From Acetobacteraceae bacterium (GTDB lineage Bacteria; Pseudomonadota; Alphaproteobacteria; Acetobacterales; Acetobacteraceae), in the NCBI GenBank assembly GCA_027487675.1, contig JAIYDD010000230.1:1-58811 (forward strand): a stretch of 58,811 nucleotides of DNA. The letters are read 5' to 3'. The translations under genes and the position numbers were made by a program. Of the stretch, positions 1 to 6,883 are shown one piece after another (the stretch's first letter is position 1; every line of letters begins with the position of its first letter). Below the pieces are notes generated by a model. That model saw only the letters and a list, made by a program, of their open reading frames with translations. It had not been told where the DNA came from and did no database searches.

Positions 1-43
1 CATCGGCCGACGGCCGGTAGTCCGGCGGCAAGGTCACGAGCAT
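1..43 (-). CDS. dksA: DksA-family transcription factor, 5' end only
   Basis: Only the first 14 codons lie in the window; the gene runs off the left edge. The peptide MLVTLPPDYRPSAD resembles the start of alphaproteobacterial DksA proteins, where a leucine-proline-proline-x-tyrosine-arginine-proline-serine stretch precedes the coiled-coil domain. A GGGGAAG sequence just upstream of the ATG can serve as ribosome binding site. In Caulobacter and relatives a dksA gene lies next to fliX, and here it sits directly downstream of fliX on the same strand, which supports the call. DksA binds the RNA polymerase secondary channel and works with ppGpp. The assignment rests on 14 residues and on context. 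Confidence 0.6.
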   Translation of the reverse strand, partial: MLVTLPPDYRPSAD

Positions 44-181
44 GGCACGTCTTCCCCAACCTCCACGGCCCGAGGCCCCGGCGCCGGGACCCGTGGAAGC
101 GGGCGGACCATAGTGGCGGAAATGGGGCGCAAGCAAGCCCTTGCTTCGCCGCAAGCCGCTGATCTGCGCGCCTTTTCAGAT

Positions 182-574
182 CTATGACGGCGCGGGGGCG
201 CGGCGGCGCGCGATTTCCACCCGGGCCCGTGCCGCGATCTCCTCCAGCAGCGCCGCCAGCGCCGGGTCGGCCAGGCCCTCCGGCGCCTCGGCCAGCTTCG
301 CCAGGCGCTCGGCCCGCGCGGGGTCGGGGCGGCCGCCGAGCAGTTCCAGCTGGAAGCCGCGGAGTTCGGCCAGCGCCTGGGCGGCGCGGCGGCGGGCGCG
401 GGCGGCCGGCGGCTCGATGCCTTCCTGAAGGGCGAGCAGCCCGACGGAGGAAACGGCGGAGGCCGGGGCGGCGCCCGATTCGGGCGGCGCCTCGGGCAGC
501 GCGAATCCGCCGGCGGCGCGGCGCGCCCGCGCCGGGGCCTGCGCCGTGCCGCCGATGGGACCGATCCTGGTCAT
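182..574 (-). CDS. fliX: flagellar assembly regulator FliX
   Basis: This 130-residue protein matches the FliX family. It has a glycine/alanine-rich start (MTRIGPIGG), a central LLALQE motif, an ALAELRGFQLELL helix, and a C-terminal DPALAALLEEIAARARVEIA helix. In Caulobacter FliX is a small cytoplasmic protein that couples basal-body assembly to sigma-54-dependent late flagellar transcription through the activator FlbD. The ATG at 574 is preferred because AAGGA lies about ten bases upstream; an ATG two codons earlier (580) is possible. The gene is divergent from flgI, as in Caulobacter, and leads into dksA. The family is restricted to alphaproteobacteria, so it also helps place the organism. 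Confidence 0.87.
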   Translation of the reverse strand: MTRIGPIGGTAQAPARARRAAGGFALPEAPPESGAAPASAVSSVGLLALQEGIEPPAARARRRAAQALAELRGFQLELLGGRPDPARAERLAKLAEAPEGLADPALAALLEEIAARARVEIARRRAPAPS

Positions 575-603
575 GGCCATCCTGTCCTTCCGCCCACGTC
601 CGG

Positions 604-658
604 CGCGGCGGCCTTCGGTGCCGGGCGCTGCCCGCCCCCGGCACCGAAGGCCGCCGCG
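604..658. promoter_or_regulatory. perfect 22-bp inverted repeat between fliX and flgI
   Basis: Positions 604-625 and 637-658 are exact reverse complements separated by 11 nt. The structure lies in the divergent spacer, about 35 bp upstream of the flgI sigma-54 promoter and just upstream of fliX. It could be a binding site for an activator such as FlbD, an RNA hairpin in the fliX leader, or a block to read-through. The perfect pairing is seen directly; the role is inferred. Confidence 0.6.
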
Positions 659-693
659 CGGCAAGTTCTGCCGCCCCTTCCCGCCGCCGGCGC

Positions 694-708
694 TGGCACG
701 CCGGTTGC
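694..708 (+). promoter_or_regulatory. sigma-54 (RpoN) promoter for flgI operon
   Basis: The sequence TGGCACGCCGGTTGC at 694-708 matches the sigma-54 consensus TGGCAC-N5-TTGC exactly, with the GG at -24 and GC at -12 correctly spaced. Transcription would begin near 720 and run through flgI and the genes behind it, leaving a leader of about 105 nt. Class III flagellar genes of Caulobacter, including rod and ring genes, use such promoters with FlbD, and the neighbouring fliX encodes the FlbD partner. Confidence 0.8.
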
Positions 709-825
709 CCTGACGCCACCAGCCCGGGGCGCCGGCCCGGCCTCCCCGATGGCGGGGCAGGCCGGGGCAGGCGCCCCGGGCCGCCGGAGACGGCGCCCGG
801 CATCCGCGGCGGCGAGGAGGAGAGC

Positions 826-1968
826 GTGGCGGGAAAACCTTGCCCGAGGATGAGCATCCGCGCGGCGGCCAGGATCGCGGCCGCGTCGCTGCTGTGCCTC
901 CTCTCCCTCCTCCCTGCCGCCGCGGCGTCGGATGTCCGCATCAAGGACATCGCCGATGTCGAGGGCGTGCGGGAGAACCAGCTGGTCGGCTACGGCCTGG
1001 TGGTCGGGCTGAACGGCACCGGCGACCGGCTGCGCAGCGCGGTCTTCACCCGGCAATCGCTGATCGGCGTGCTGGAACGCCTCGGCGTCAACACGCGGGA
1101 CCAGGAAAGGCAGCTCGATACCCGCAACGTCGCGGCCGTGGTGGTCACCGCCAACCTGCCGGCCTTCGCGCGCAGCGGCAGCCGGCTCGACATCACCGTC
1201 TCGACGCTGGGCGACGCGACGAACCTGATGGGTGGGACGCTGCTGGTCACCCCGCTGCTCGGCGCGGATGGCGAGGTCTATGCGGTGGCGCAGGGGCCGG
1301 TGGCGACGGGGGCGATCTCGGCCCGCGGCGCGGCGGGGTCGGTCACCCGCGGCGTGCCGACCGCCGGGCGCATCGCCAATGGCGCGACGGTGGAGCGCGA
1401 GATCCCCTTCCGCTTCGCCGACGGCCAGTCGATCCGCCTGTCCTTGCGCAACCCGGACCTGACCACGGCGCGGCGGATCGCCGCCGCGATCAACCGCGCG
1501 ACGGGCGCGATGGTGGCGCAGGCGACGGATCCGCGCACGGTGAACCTCTCGCTGGCCGGGCGGGACGCGGTGGGGTTCCTGGCCGAGGTCGAGCAGCTGC
1601 GCGTGCAGCCCGATCAGATCGCGCGCGTGGTGATCGAGGAAGCGTCGGGCACCATCGTGATGGGCGCCAATGTCCGCGTCAGCACGGTGGCGATCGCGCA
1701 GGGGAACCTCACCATCCGCATCACCGAGGCGCCGCAGGTCAGCCAGCCCAACCCGCTGGCGCGCGGCGAGACGGTGGTGGTGCCGCGCACCAACATCGAG
1801 GTGGACGACCAGGCCGAGCGGCGGCTCGGCATCCTGCGCGGCGGGGTGACGCTGGATGAGCTGGTGCGCGGGCTGAACGGGCTCGGCGTGGGGCCGCGCG
1901 ACCTGATCACCATCCTGCAGACCATCAAGGCGGCCGGGGCGCTGCAGGCGGAGCTGGAGCTGCGATGA
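826..1968 (+). CDS. flgI: flagellar P-ring protein FlgI precursor
   Basis: This periplasmic protein builds the P ring around the flagellar rod in the peptidoglycan layer. The mature part starts with SDVRIKDIADVEGVRENQLV and continues with GYGLVVGLNGTGD, both hallmarks of FlgI; the C-terminus ends in GVGPRDLITILQ, also typical. A signal peptide with a leucine/alanine core and an AAA-S cleavage site precedes it. I chose the GTG at 826 because a strong GAGGAGG lies a few bases upstream; an in-frame ATG at 850 would also keep the whole signal peptide. Length is about 380 residues, normal for the family. The stop overlaps the next start (ATGA), indicating translational coupling. Confidence 0.96.
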   Translation: MAGKPCPRMSIRAAARIAAASLLCLLSLLPAAAASDVRIKDIADVEGVRENQLVGYGLVVGLNGTGDRLRSAVFTRQSLIGVLERLGVNTRDQERQLDTRNVAAVVVTANLPAFARSGSRLDITVSTLGDATNLMGGTLLVTPLLGADGEVYAVAQGPVATGAISARGAAGSVTRGVPTAGRIANGATVEREIPFRFADGQSIRLSLRNPDLTTARRIAAAINRATGAMVAQATDPRTVNLSLAGRDAVGFLAEVEQLRVQPDQIARVVIEEASGTIVMGANVRVSTVAIAQGNLTIRITEAPQVSQPNPLARGETVVVPRTNIEVDDQAERRLGILRGGVTLDELVRGLNGLGVGPRDLITILQTIKAAGALQAELELR

Positions 1969-2291
1969 TCGGCGCGCCCGCCGCCCCCCCTGCCCCGGCG
2001 CCGGCCGCGCCGCGTGTCGCGCCGGGTGCCGCGCCGGCCGCGCTGGCCCGCGTGGCGCGCGACTTCGAGGCGCAGGCCCTGGCTGCGCTGCTCGGCCCGG
2101 TCTTCGAGACGGTGCCGGCCGACGGCCCCTTCGCCGGCGGCGCGGCGGAACGCCAGTGGCGGCCGATGCTGGTGGACGCGATCGCGAAGGACATGGCGCG
2201 GGCAGGCGGGCTCGGCATCGGCGATGCCGTGCTGCGCGAATTGCTGCGCGCGCAGGAACGGATGACGGCCCCCCAAGGAGACCCCGGATGA
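1965..2291 (+). CDS. flgJ: FlgJ-like rod-binding protein (CheL type, no muramidase domain)
   Basis: The 108-residue product begins with a proline/alanine linker and then carries a Rod-binding domain, with VARDFEAQALAALLGPVFETV followed by a WRPMLVDAIAKDMA helix and LGIGDAVLRELLRAQE. Alphaproteobacterial FlgJ/CheL proteins consist of this domain alone, lacking the C-terminal glucosaminidase of enterobacterial FlgJ, so the short length is expected. It would scaffold rod assembly in the periplasm. The start overlaps the flgI stop by four bases. Its 3' half is duplicated in the following ORF. Confidence 0.82.
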   Translation: MIGAPAAPPAPAPAAPRVAPGAAPAALARVARDFEAQALAALLGPVFETVPADGPFAGGAAERQWRPMLVDAIAKDMARAGGLGIGDAVLRELLRAQERMTAPQGDPG

Positions 2292-2605
2292 TCGAACCCC
2301 TGACGGTCGCGACGCAGCGCCTGGCGGAGGCGCTGCGGGCGGAAAACGAGGCGCTGGCGCGCCTCGACCTGGGCGCGGCGGAACGCGAGCGGCGGCCGAT
2401 GCTGCTGGACGCCATCGCCCGCGACATGGCGCGGGCCGACGGGCCCGGCATCGGCGATGCGGTGCTGCGCGACCTGGTGCGCCTGCGGGACCGGATCACC
2501 CGGCCCCGGGGAGAGCCGACATGATCGAACCCCTGATGGTGGCGGCGCAGCGCCTGGCGGAGGCGCTGCGGGCGGAGAACGAGGCGCTGGCGCGGCTGGA
2601 TCTGA
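2140..2605. repeat. 233-bp tandem duplication spanning flgJ 3' end and flgN 5' end
   Basis: Positions 2140-2372 and roughly 2373-2605 are two copies of one segment at a constant 233-bp offset. Each copy contains the last ~46 codons of the flgJ-like gene followed by the first ~30 codons of the flgN-like gene. Both parental genes carry GCGCGGCGG at the breakpoints, suggesting recombination at that short homology. The copies differ at many bases, so the event is not recent. Confidence 0.85.
2288..2524 (+). CDS. chimeric flgN/flgJ small ORF created by tandem duplication
   Basis: This 78-residue ORF begins MIEPLTVATQRLAEALRAEN, nearly identical to the start of the flgN-like gene downstream. After about residue 31 it switches to RPMLLDAIARDMARADGPGI, nearly identical to the C-terminus of the flgJ-like gene upstream. 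It is exactly what a 233-bp tandem duplication of the flgJ-flgN junction would leave. It has no stop codons, overlaps both neighbours at start and stop, and differs from its parents mostly by conservative changes, so it has been kept open. Whether it is made or does anything is unknown. It would lack a complete rod-binding fold and most of the FlgN helices. Confidence 0.65.
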   Translation: MIEPLTVATQRLAEALRAENEALARLDLGAAERERRPMLLDAIARDMARADGPGIGDAVLRDLVRLRDRITRPRGEPT

Positions 2606-2916
2606 GCGCGGCGGCGGAGCTGGGACGGGCGAAGCGGCTGGCCTCGGACGCCTTCGCCGCGGCCTATGACGCGGCGCAGAAGACGGGCTCGCGGGTGGCC
2701 GAGGCCGACCGGGCGCGGGCGGAAGCCATGGCGCTGCGGCTGCGCGACCTGTCGGCGGAGAACCGGCGGCTGCTGGAGCGGGCGATCGAGCTGCAATCCC
2801 GCGTGATCGAGACGATCGCGGGCGCGGCGAAGCCGGCGGGACCGGCGACCTATGGCGCGCGCGGCGTGCTGCGCGACGCGGCGGGCGGGCCGATGGCGAT
2901 CTCGGCGCGGGGGTAG
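2521..2916 (+). CDS. flgN: FlgN-like flagellar hook-filament junction chaperone
   Basis: The 131-residue protein is almost entirely helical and alanine/leucine/arginine rich: an N-terminal helix with LAEALRAENEALARLD, a middle helix with KRLASDAFAAAYDAAQ, and a C-terminal helix with ENRRLLERAIELQSRVIETI. That layout and length fit FlgN, the cytoplasmic chaperone of hook-filament junction proteins FlgK and FlgL. In alphaproteobacteria a weakly conserved flgN-like gene often follows flgJ/cheL in the flgI operon. Primary sequence conservation of FlgN is low, so the name leans on context. The start overlaps the chimeric ORF by four bases (ATGA). Confidence 0.62.
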   Translation: MIEPLMVAAQRLAEALRAENEALARLDLSAAAELGRAKRLASDAFAAAYDAAQKTGSRVAEADRARAEAMALRLRDLSAENRRLLERAIELQSRVIETIAGAAKPAGPATYGARGVLRDAAGGPMAISARG

Positions 2917-3095
2917 CGACCGGGGGGGGGCGCGGTCCCCGGGGGGAATCGCATGCCCGGAACGCAGCGTGGATGGCGGAGATGTCCATGCCATCTCGCC
3001 CGGGCCGGGAAAGAGGGTGAGGCGCGGGGCTTGCCCGGCGCTCGGCCATTCCCCTGACGTCCCGGCCGGCGCTGCGCGCCCCACCCTCACCCCGA

Positions 3096-3121
3096 CCCTC
3101 TCCCGCCCAGGCGGGAGAGGG
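3096..3121. terminator. 12-bp hairpin after the flagellar operon
   Basis: CCCTCTCCCGCC at 3096-3107 pairs perfectly with GGCGGGAGAGGG at 3110-3121, and the sequence continues AGGTTTTCT, so it could terminate rightward transcription from the flgI operon. The same CCCTCTCCC/GGGAGAGGG core with a CTCACCC lead-in recurs in two hairpins at 46.57-46.76 kb, so it may be an interspersed palindromic repeat rather than a dedicated terminator. Confidence 0.55.
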
Positions 3122-3215
3122 AGGTTTTCTCGAACCCGGCCGACATGCGATGGCCCTGGGCGCGGTCCGGCGGCGCATTGCCCGGCGCCCGCGGCTTCGG
3201 CATAGCAGCGGCCGC

Positions 3216-4010
3216 ATGGCCGACAGCGACGACACGGACGAGGATTGGGCGCGGCTGCTCGCGGCGCGCGGCGGCGCGCCGGTGCCGGCGGGGGCGCTCG
3301 GCGCGCTGTTCGGGCCGGTGCTGGCGCCGGCCGCGGCGGCGGATGGCTGCGTGGTGGTGGGACGGCTGGCGCAGACGCTGGACGGGCGGATCGCCACCGC
3401 CTCCGGCTCCTCGCAATGGATCGGCGGGAAGGGCGACATCCTGCACACGCACCGGCTGCGCGCGCTTTGCGACGTGGTGCTGGTGGGTGCGGGGACGATC
3501 CGCCACGACGATCCGCGGCTGACGACGCGGGAGGCGCCGGGGCCGAACCCGGTGCGCGTGGTGCTGGACCCGTCGCGGCGGCTGCCGGCGACGCATGGGG
3601 TGTTTCGCGACGGGGCGGCGGCGACGCTGCTGGTCTCGGCGGTGGAGGGGCCGGCCTCGCATGGGGATGCGGAGGTGCTGGTGGTGCCGCGCGGGGCGGC
3701 GGGGCTCGACCTGGATGCGCTGCTGCGGGCGCTGGCGGCGCGGGGGCTCGCGCGCATCTTCGTGGAGGGTGGGGGGCACACCGTCTCGGCCTTCCTGGCG
3801 GCGGGGTGCCTGGACCGGCTGCATGTGACGGTGGCGCCGGTGCTGCTGGGCTCGGGCATCCCGGCCTTCACCCTGCCGGAGGCGGCGCGCATCTCGGACG
3901 GGCTGCGCTTCCGCTGGACGCACCACGCGATCGGCGAGGATGTGCTGTTCGACATCGCCCTCGACCGCGTGCGGCCGGGCGTCTGCACCGCGTCGGAGGG
4001 ACGCGCATGA
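3216..4010 (+). CDS. RibD C-terminal-domain (pyrimidine/pterin) reductase family protein
   Basis: The 264-residue product is a stand-alone RibD reductase-like domain. Diagnostic stretches are VVGRLAQTLDGRIATASG, a WIGGKGD motif, HRLRALCDVVLVGAGTI followed by DDPRLTTR, and late in the protein IFVEGGGHTVSAFL. RibD-C enzymes use NADPH to reduce a ribosylamino-pyrimidine or a dihydropterin. Length matches fungal-type or orphan bacterial reductases lacking the deaminase domain. The ATG at 3216 is chosen because the longer upstream reading frame has no conserved residues. Its stop overlaps the next start (ATGA). Lying with a PTPS homologue, a dehydrogenase and a glycosyltransferase, it more likely acts in a pterin-type pathway than in riboflavin synthesis. 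Confidence 0.78.
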   Translation: MADSDDTDEDWARLLAARGGAPVPAGALGALFGPVLAPAAAADGCVVVGRLAQTLDGRIATASGSSQWIGGKGDILHTHRLRALCDVVLVGAGTIRHDDPRLTTREAPGPNPVRVVLDPSRRLPATHGVFRDGAAATLLVSAVEGPASHGDAEVLVVPRGAAGLDLDALLRALAARGLARIFVEGGGHTVSAFLAAGCLDRLHVTVAPVLLGSGIPAFTLPEAARISDGLRFRWTHHAIGEDVLFDIALDRVRPGVCTASEGRA

Positions 4011-4984
4011 TCGCCCGCGGGCTGTGGCAGGTGGCGCCGGGGCGCGCCGAGATCCGCGAGGCCATGCTGCCCGCGCCGGGGCCGGGCGAGGCGCTGGTGC
4101 GGACGCTGGCGAGCGGCATCTCGCGCGGGACGGAACGCCTGGTGCTGGCCGGGCGGGTGCCGGAGAGCGAATGGGCCGCGATGCGGGCGCCGCTGATGCA
4201 GGGGGATTTCCCCTTCCCCGTCTCCTATGGCTATGCGGCGGTGGGCGTCGTCGAGGCGGGCGAGGCGTCGCTGCTCGGCCGGCGGGTGTTCTGCCTGCAT
4301 CCGCACCACGACCTGTTCCTGGCGCCGGCTTCGATGTGCGTGCCCGTGCCGGACGCGGTGCCGGACCGGCGCGCGGTGCTGGCGGCGAACATGGAGACCG
4401 CGGTGAACATCCTGTGGGATGCGCGGCCGCTGGTGGGCGAGCGGGTGCTGGTGGTGGGCGGCGGGGTGGTCGGGCTGCTGTCCGCCTTCCTGCTGGCGCG
4501 CCTGCCGGGGGTGGAGCTGGTGCTGTGCGACCTGGATCCGGCGCGGCGCGCGGTGGCGGAGGGTTTCGGGGCCCGCTTCTGCGCGCCCGACGATGCGCCG
4601 GGGGATCGCGACCTGGTGGTGCATGCCTCGGCCAGCGAGGCGGGGCTGCGGCTGGCGATCTCGCGCTGCGGCTTCGAGGGGCGGATTGTCGAGGCGTCCT
4701 GGTTCGGGGACCGGGACTGCGCGCTGCCTCTGGGCGGGGCGTTCCATGCGAAGCGGCTGAGCCTGGGGTCGACGCAGGTGGGGCAGGTGGCGCCGGCGAT
4801 GCGCGGGCGGCGGACGCATGGGGAGAGGCTGGCGCTGGCGCTGTCGCTGCTGGCGGATGCGCGGCTGGATGCGCTGGTGGGGCCGGAGGTGAGCTTCGAC
4901 CGCCTGCCGGAGGCGTTGGGGGGGTTGCTCGAGGCACCGGCGGGGGCGGCGCAGCCGCTGTGTCCGGTGGTGGGGTATGGGTGA
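4007..4984 (+). CDS. zinc-type alcohol dehydrogenase-like (MDR) oxidoreductase
   Basis: The protein has 325 residues: a GroES-like N-terminal half and a Rossmann domain with VLVVGGGVVGLLSAFLLAR around residue 145. The usual catalytic-zinc motif near residue 38 is replaced by ASGISRGTERL, with no cysteine, and the structural-zinc cysteine cluster is absent. It therefore belongs to the zinc-lacking branch that includes BchC-like proteins. It would oxidise or reduce a small molecule with NAD(P). It overlaps the RibD-like gene by four bases, so the two are co-translated. A related stretch of its last 15 codons reappears at 5601-5646 beyond the toxin-antitoxin module. Confidence 0.8.
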   Translation: MIARGLWQVAPGRAEIREAMLPAPGPGEALVRTLASGISRGTERLVLAGRVPESEWAAMRAPLMQGDFPFPVSYGYAAVGVVEAGEASLLGRRVFCLHPHHDLFLAPASMCVPVPDAVPDRRAVLAANMETAVNILWDARPLVGERVLVVGGGVVGLLSAFLLARLPGVELVLCDLDPARRAVAEGFGARFCAPDDAPGDRDLVVHASASEAGLRLAISRCGFEGRIVEASWFGDRDCALPLGGAFHAKRLSLGSTQVGQVAPAMRGRRTHGERLALALSLLADARLDALVGPEVSFDRLPEALGGLLEAPAGAAQPLCPVVGYG

Positions 4985-5026
4985 GGGGGTGGTCCGGCGT
5001 CGGCGGCCGTTGGCGCGTCAGGCGCG

Positions 5027-5323
5027 TCAGCGGATGCGGTCGGGGACGTCGTCGGTTTCGAAGACCACGCCGGCGATGATCGGCACCGCGGGGTTGTCGG
5101 CGATCCAGTACCGGCCGCGCTTGAGCCAGGACAGGCCGAGGGCGGCGAGGCCCGGGTAAGGGCGCGGCGCGGGCAGGCCGCGGTCTGGCCCGTTCAGGAT
5201 GATGAGGCTGGCCTCGGCGAGGGCGTGGCCGAGGTTGCGCAGGGCCTGGGGGCGCTGGCGGTCTGCGTGGAAGCGTTCGAGGGCCTCGACCTGGCGCGCC
5301 GCTTCCGGGGGCAGCGCGATCAA
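5027..5323 (-). CDS. ParE/RelE-like toxin of a type II toxin-antitoxin pair (putative)
   Basis: The 98-residue product carries features of the RelE/ParE fold: an N-terminal amphipathic helix (EAARQVEALERFHADRQ), a central LKRGRYWIADN strand and a C-terminal VVFETDDVPDRIR tail, like the ATDIPSRW-type tails of plasmid-stabilisation toxins. RelE members cut mRNA on the ribosome and ParE members poison gyrase; I cannot tell which applies. The likely start is a TTG at 5323 that overlaps the antitoxin stop as TTGA, implying tight coupling. The pair sits opposite to the flanking pterin-type genes. No other family fits better, but I recognise it by shape rather than by close identity. Confidence 0.55.
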   Translation of the reverse strand: MIALPPEAARQVEALERFHADRQRPQALRNLGHALAEASLIILNGPDRGLPAPRPYPGLAALGLSWLKRGRYWIADNPAVPIIAGVVFETDDVPDRIR

Positions 5324-5514
5324 GGGCGGGGGGGCGTGCTTTCGCCGTCGGCGGTGACGCCCTGCTCGGCCTCGATGCGCTCGGCGGCAGCGCGCAGGCG
5401 GTCGAGCACGGGGAGCAGCGGCACGGCCTCGCCGGCGGCGATCTGGGCCTTGCTGCGCTCGAGGCTTTCGCGCCAGGCCGCGGGGGCGGGGGCGGCGGCT
5501 TTGGGGTCTTGCAT
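5320..5514 (-). CDS. antitoxin-like small protein, partner of the RelE/ParE-like toxin
   Basis: The 64-residue product has a disordered proline/alanine start, then WRESLERSKAQIAAGEAVPL and PVLDRLRAAAERIEAEQ. An 'S-xx-IAAGE-V-P--PVLDRLR--' segment is common in the C-terminal, toxin-binding half of ParD/YacA-type antitoxins. There is no clear ribbon-helix-helix DNA-binding part, so any autorepression would need the short N-terminus or another protein. The antitoxin comes first and the toxin overlaps its stop codon, the classical order. The call is made together with the toxin. Confidence 0.52.
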   Translation of the reverse strand: MQDPKAAAPAPAAWRESLERSKAQIAAGEAVPLLPVLDRLRAAAERIEAEQGVTADGESTPPRP

Positions 5515-5600
5515 GGGGGATAGGGTAGGCGGCGGGGGGTGGTGGTTCCAGGGCGGAGGCGGGGGTGGCGCGAGGTGCTTGTGCCAGGCACCCTGAAATC

Positions 5601-5646
5601 GCAGGCCGGGATGGCGCAGCCACCCTGCCGCGTGGTGGGCTATGGG
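5601..5646 (+). repeat. decayed copy of the MDR dehydrogenase 3' end
   Basis: Read in frame, 5601-5646 encodes QAGMAQPPCRVVGYG, against PAGAAQPLCPVVGYG at the very end of the dehydrogenase at 4984. The match is 11 of 15 residues and continues at base level into the sequence after the original stop codon (TCCGGC and GCGG motifs). The two copies flank the toxin-antitoxin pair as direct repeats, which suggests the pair entered at, or duplicated, the 3' end of the dehydrogenase gene. Confidence 0.5.
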
Positions 5647-5785
5647 CGAGAGGATGTCCGGCTGCGGGCGGTCTCGGTAGCGGCAAGCGGCCACATCGAC
5701 CCACGAGGAAGGTTCGAACCGTCCAATTTTACGCAGATCACGTGAGCTTCAAAAGCACAATAACCAGCACACAGTCTGCCTTAAG

Positions 5786-6598
5786 TTAGTCTTCCCGATC
5801 AAAGCTATCAATTACTGAAAGTATCTTATAGAGATTTGGCTTGCCGCTGATTGTCTGTACATCGACATCTACCACATAGGCTTTTCGAAACAATGCCTCC
5901 CCGAGCATTTGCTCTTTTACTTGATCGCTACTGATGAGAGTTTTGACTGCGCGTGGACTTATTGACTCTATGATCCCCAGATCACCGGCTTTTGCAGCGC
6001 GCTGGTCGCGCGCCTGATACCAATAGAAGAGCATCTGGTGCTGTACGCCATTTACAGGCGCAGCCCGCTGAGCAACGAAGTTTGTCGCACGATTTTGAAC
6101 GGCATTTGCGTCATTTGAGGATAAGTTCACCGTAACATTCACGGTCGAGTTGTCTTGGGCGGTAATCTGTAGCGAGGCCTTCGGATCGGCAGCCACCGGA
6201 GCCAGAAGCTGCTTGACGTCCTGTGCGTCCTTAGTCGTGATCTCTGCTGGTGGGGCCGCAAGCTCGCCACGGAAGAAGCGGATTGTCTCCGAGAGGAAGC
6301 GTGCAAAGTCCAATACTGAGCGTGCCTGCTCAATCATCAGCGGCAGAGTCTTGGCGAGGGCCACCAACTCAACGACGACGGAACCGGACCGAATTTCCTT
6401 TACGTACAGGCGAACATCGTCGCCGTTGATGGCCAGCCCGCTCCGATCCGCATATCGCGCAAAGCTCGCCGCGATCGCCGACAGGCTTTCGGTTAGCCGA
6501 ACAAGCTCCATTGGCCCGTCATGGCTGATGGTCAGCACGAGGGAGCTTGTTGGCAGGCGACCTTCGACGACGAAAGACATTCCGAATACGTTACGCAT
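5786..6598 (-). CDS. hypothetical protein, low-GC horizontally acquired gene
   Basis: I do not recognise a family. The 270-residue product has an N-terminal beta-rich part (VVEGRLPTSSLVLTISHDG), a strand-rich region with VRLYVKEIRSGSVVVELVAL, a helical part ending in VLDFARFLSETIRFFRGEL, and a C-terminal DVQTISGKPNLYKILSVID segment. Base composition is plainly lower in GC than every neighbour, with AT-rich third positions, so recent transfer is likely. The ATG at 6598 is taken as start; the frame stays open upstream only through a GC-rich palindromic spacer. A second ATG at 6580 is possible. No transmembrane segment or signal peptide is evident. It lies next to a toxin-antitoxin pair in an island splitting the pterin-type genes. 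Confidence 0.7.
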   Translation of the reverse strand: MRNVFGMSFVVEGRLPTSSLVLTISHDGPMELVRLTESLSAIAASFARYADRSGLAINGDDVRLYVKEIRSGSVVVELVALAKTLPLMIEQARSVLDFARFLSETIRFFRGELAAPPAEITTKDAQDVKQLLAPVAADPKASLQITAQDNSTVNVTVNLSSNDANAVQNRATNFVAQRAAPVNGVQHQMLFYWYQARDQRAAKAGDLGIIESISPRAVKTLISSDQVKEQMLGEALFRKAYVVDVDVQTISGKPNLYKILSVIDSFDRED

Positions 6599-6883
6599 GT
6601 CAACGCGACGCGGGAAGCGAAAACTGAGTCGCCGGTCGTGTTGATGGCGAAAATCATGCTTGCGAGTAAGGCGGCCCAGCTGACCAAGCGCGCCCCAACC
6701 CCCGGGGTCCAGGGGCCTTTCGGCCCTTGGCGGGGAGAGTACGAGAGGGGCAGCGCCCCTCCCGGGCCACACGGCGCGACCACACCCATGCTACCCACCC
6801 GGTTGCTGGCACGTCCCGCAACCGGCATTACCTCCGCCGGCGGGGCCGCAGCGACGCGCCCTTCCACGCGAGGACCCCGGAAC

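Noticed and set aside
581-690. A second sigma-54 promoter for fliX on the minus strand
   Set aside because: GGCAG-AACTTGC has only eight bases between GG and GC instead of ten, so the spacing does not fit.
571-4819. Very long open frames opposite flgI and the RibD/MDR genes
   Set aside because: They are GC-driven shadows: arginine/proline-rich, without domains or ribosome binding sites, and they oppose well-supported genes.
5711-5735. GGTTCGAACC resembling a tRNA T-loop, possibly an attachment-site remnant of the island
   Set aside because: The bases on either side do not form the five-pair T stem, and no acceptor, D or anticodon arm is present on either strand.
6599-6772. N-terminal extension of the low-GC protein up to 6772
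   Set aside because: The extension translates a GC-rich palindromic spacer found elsewhere between genes and has no ribosome binding site.
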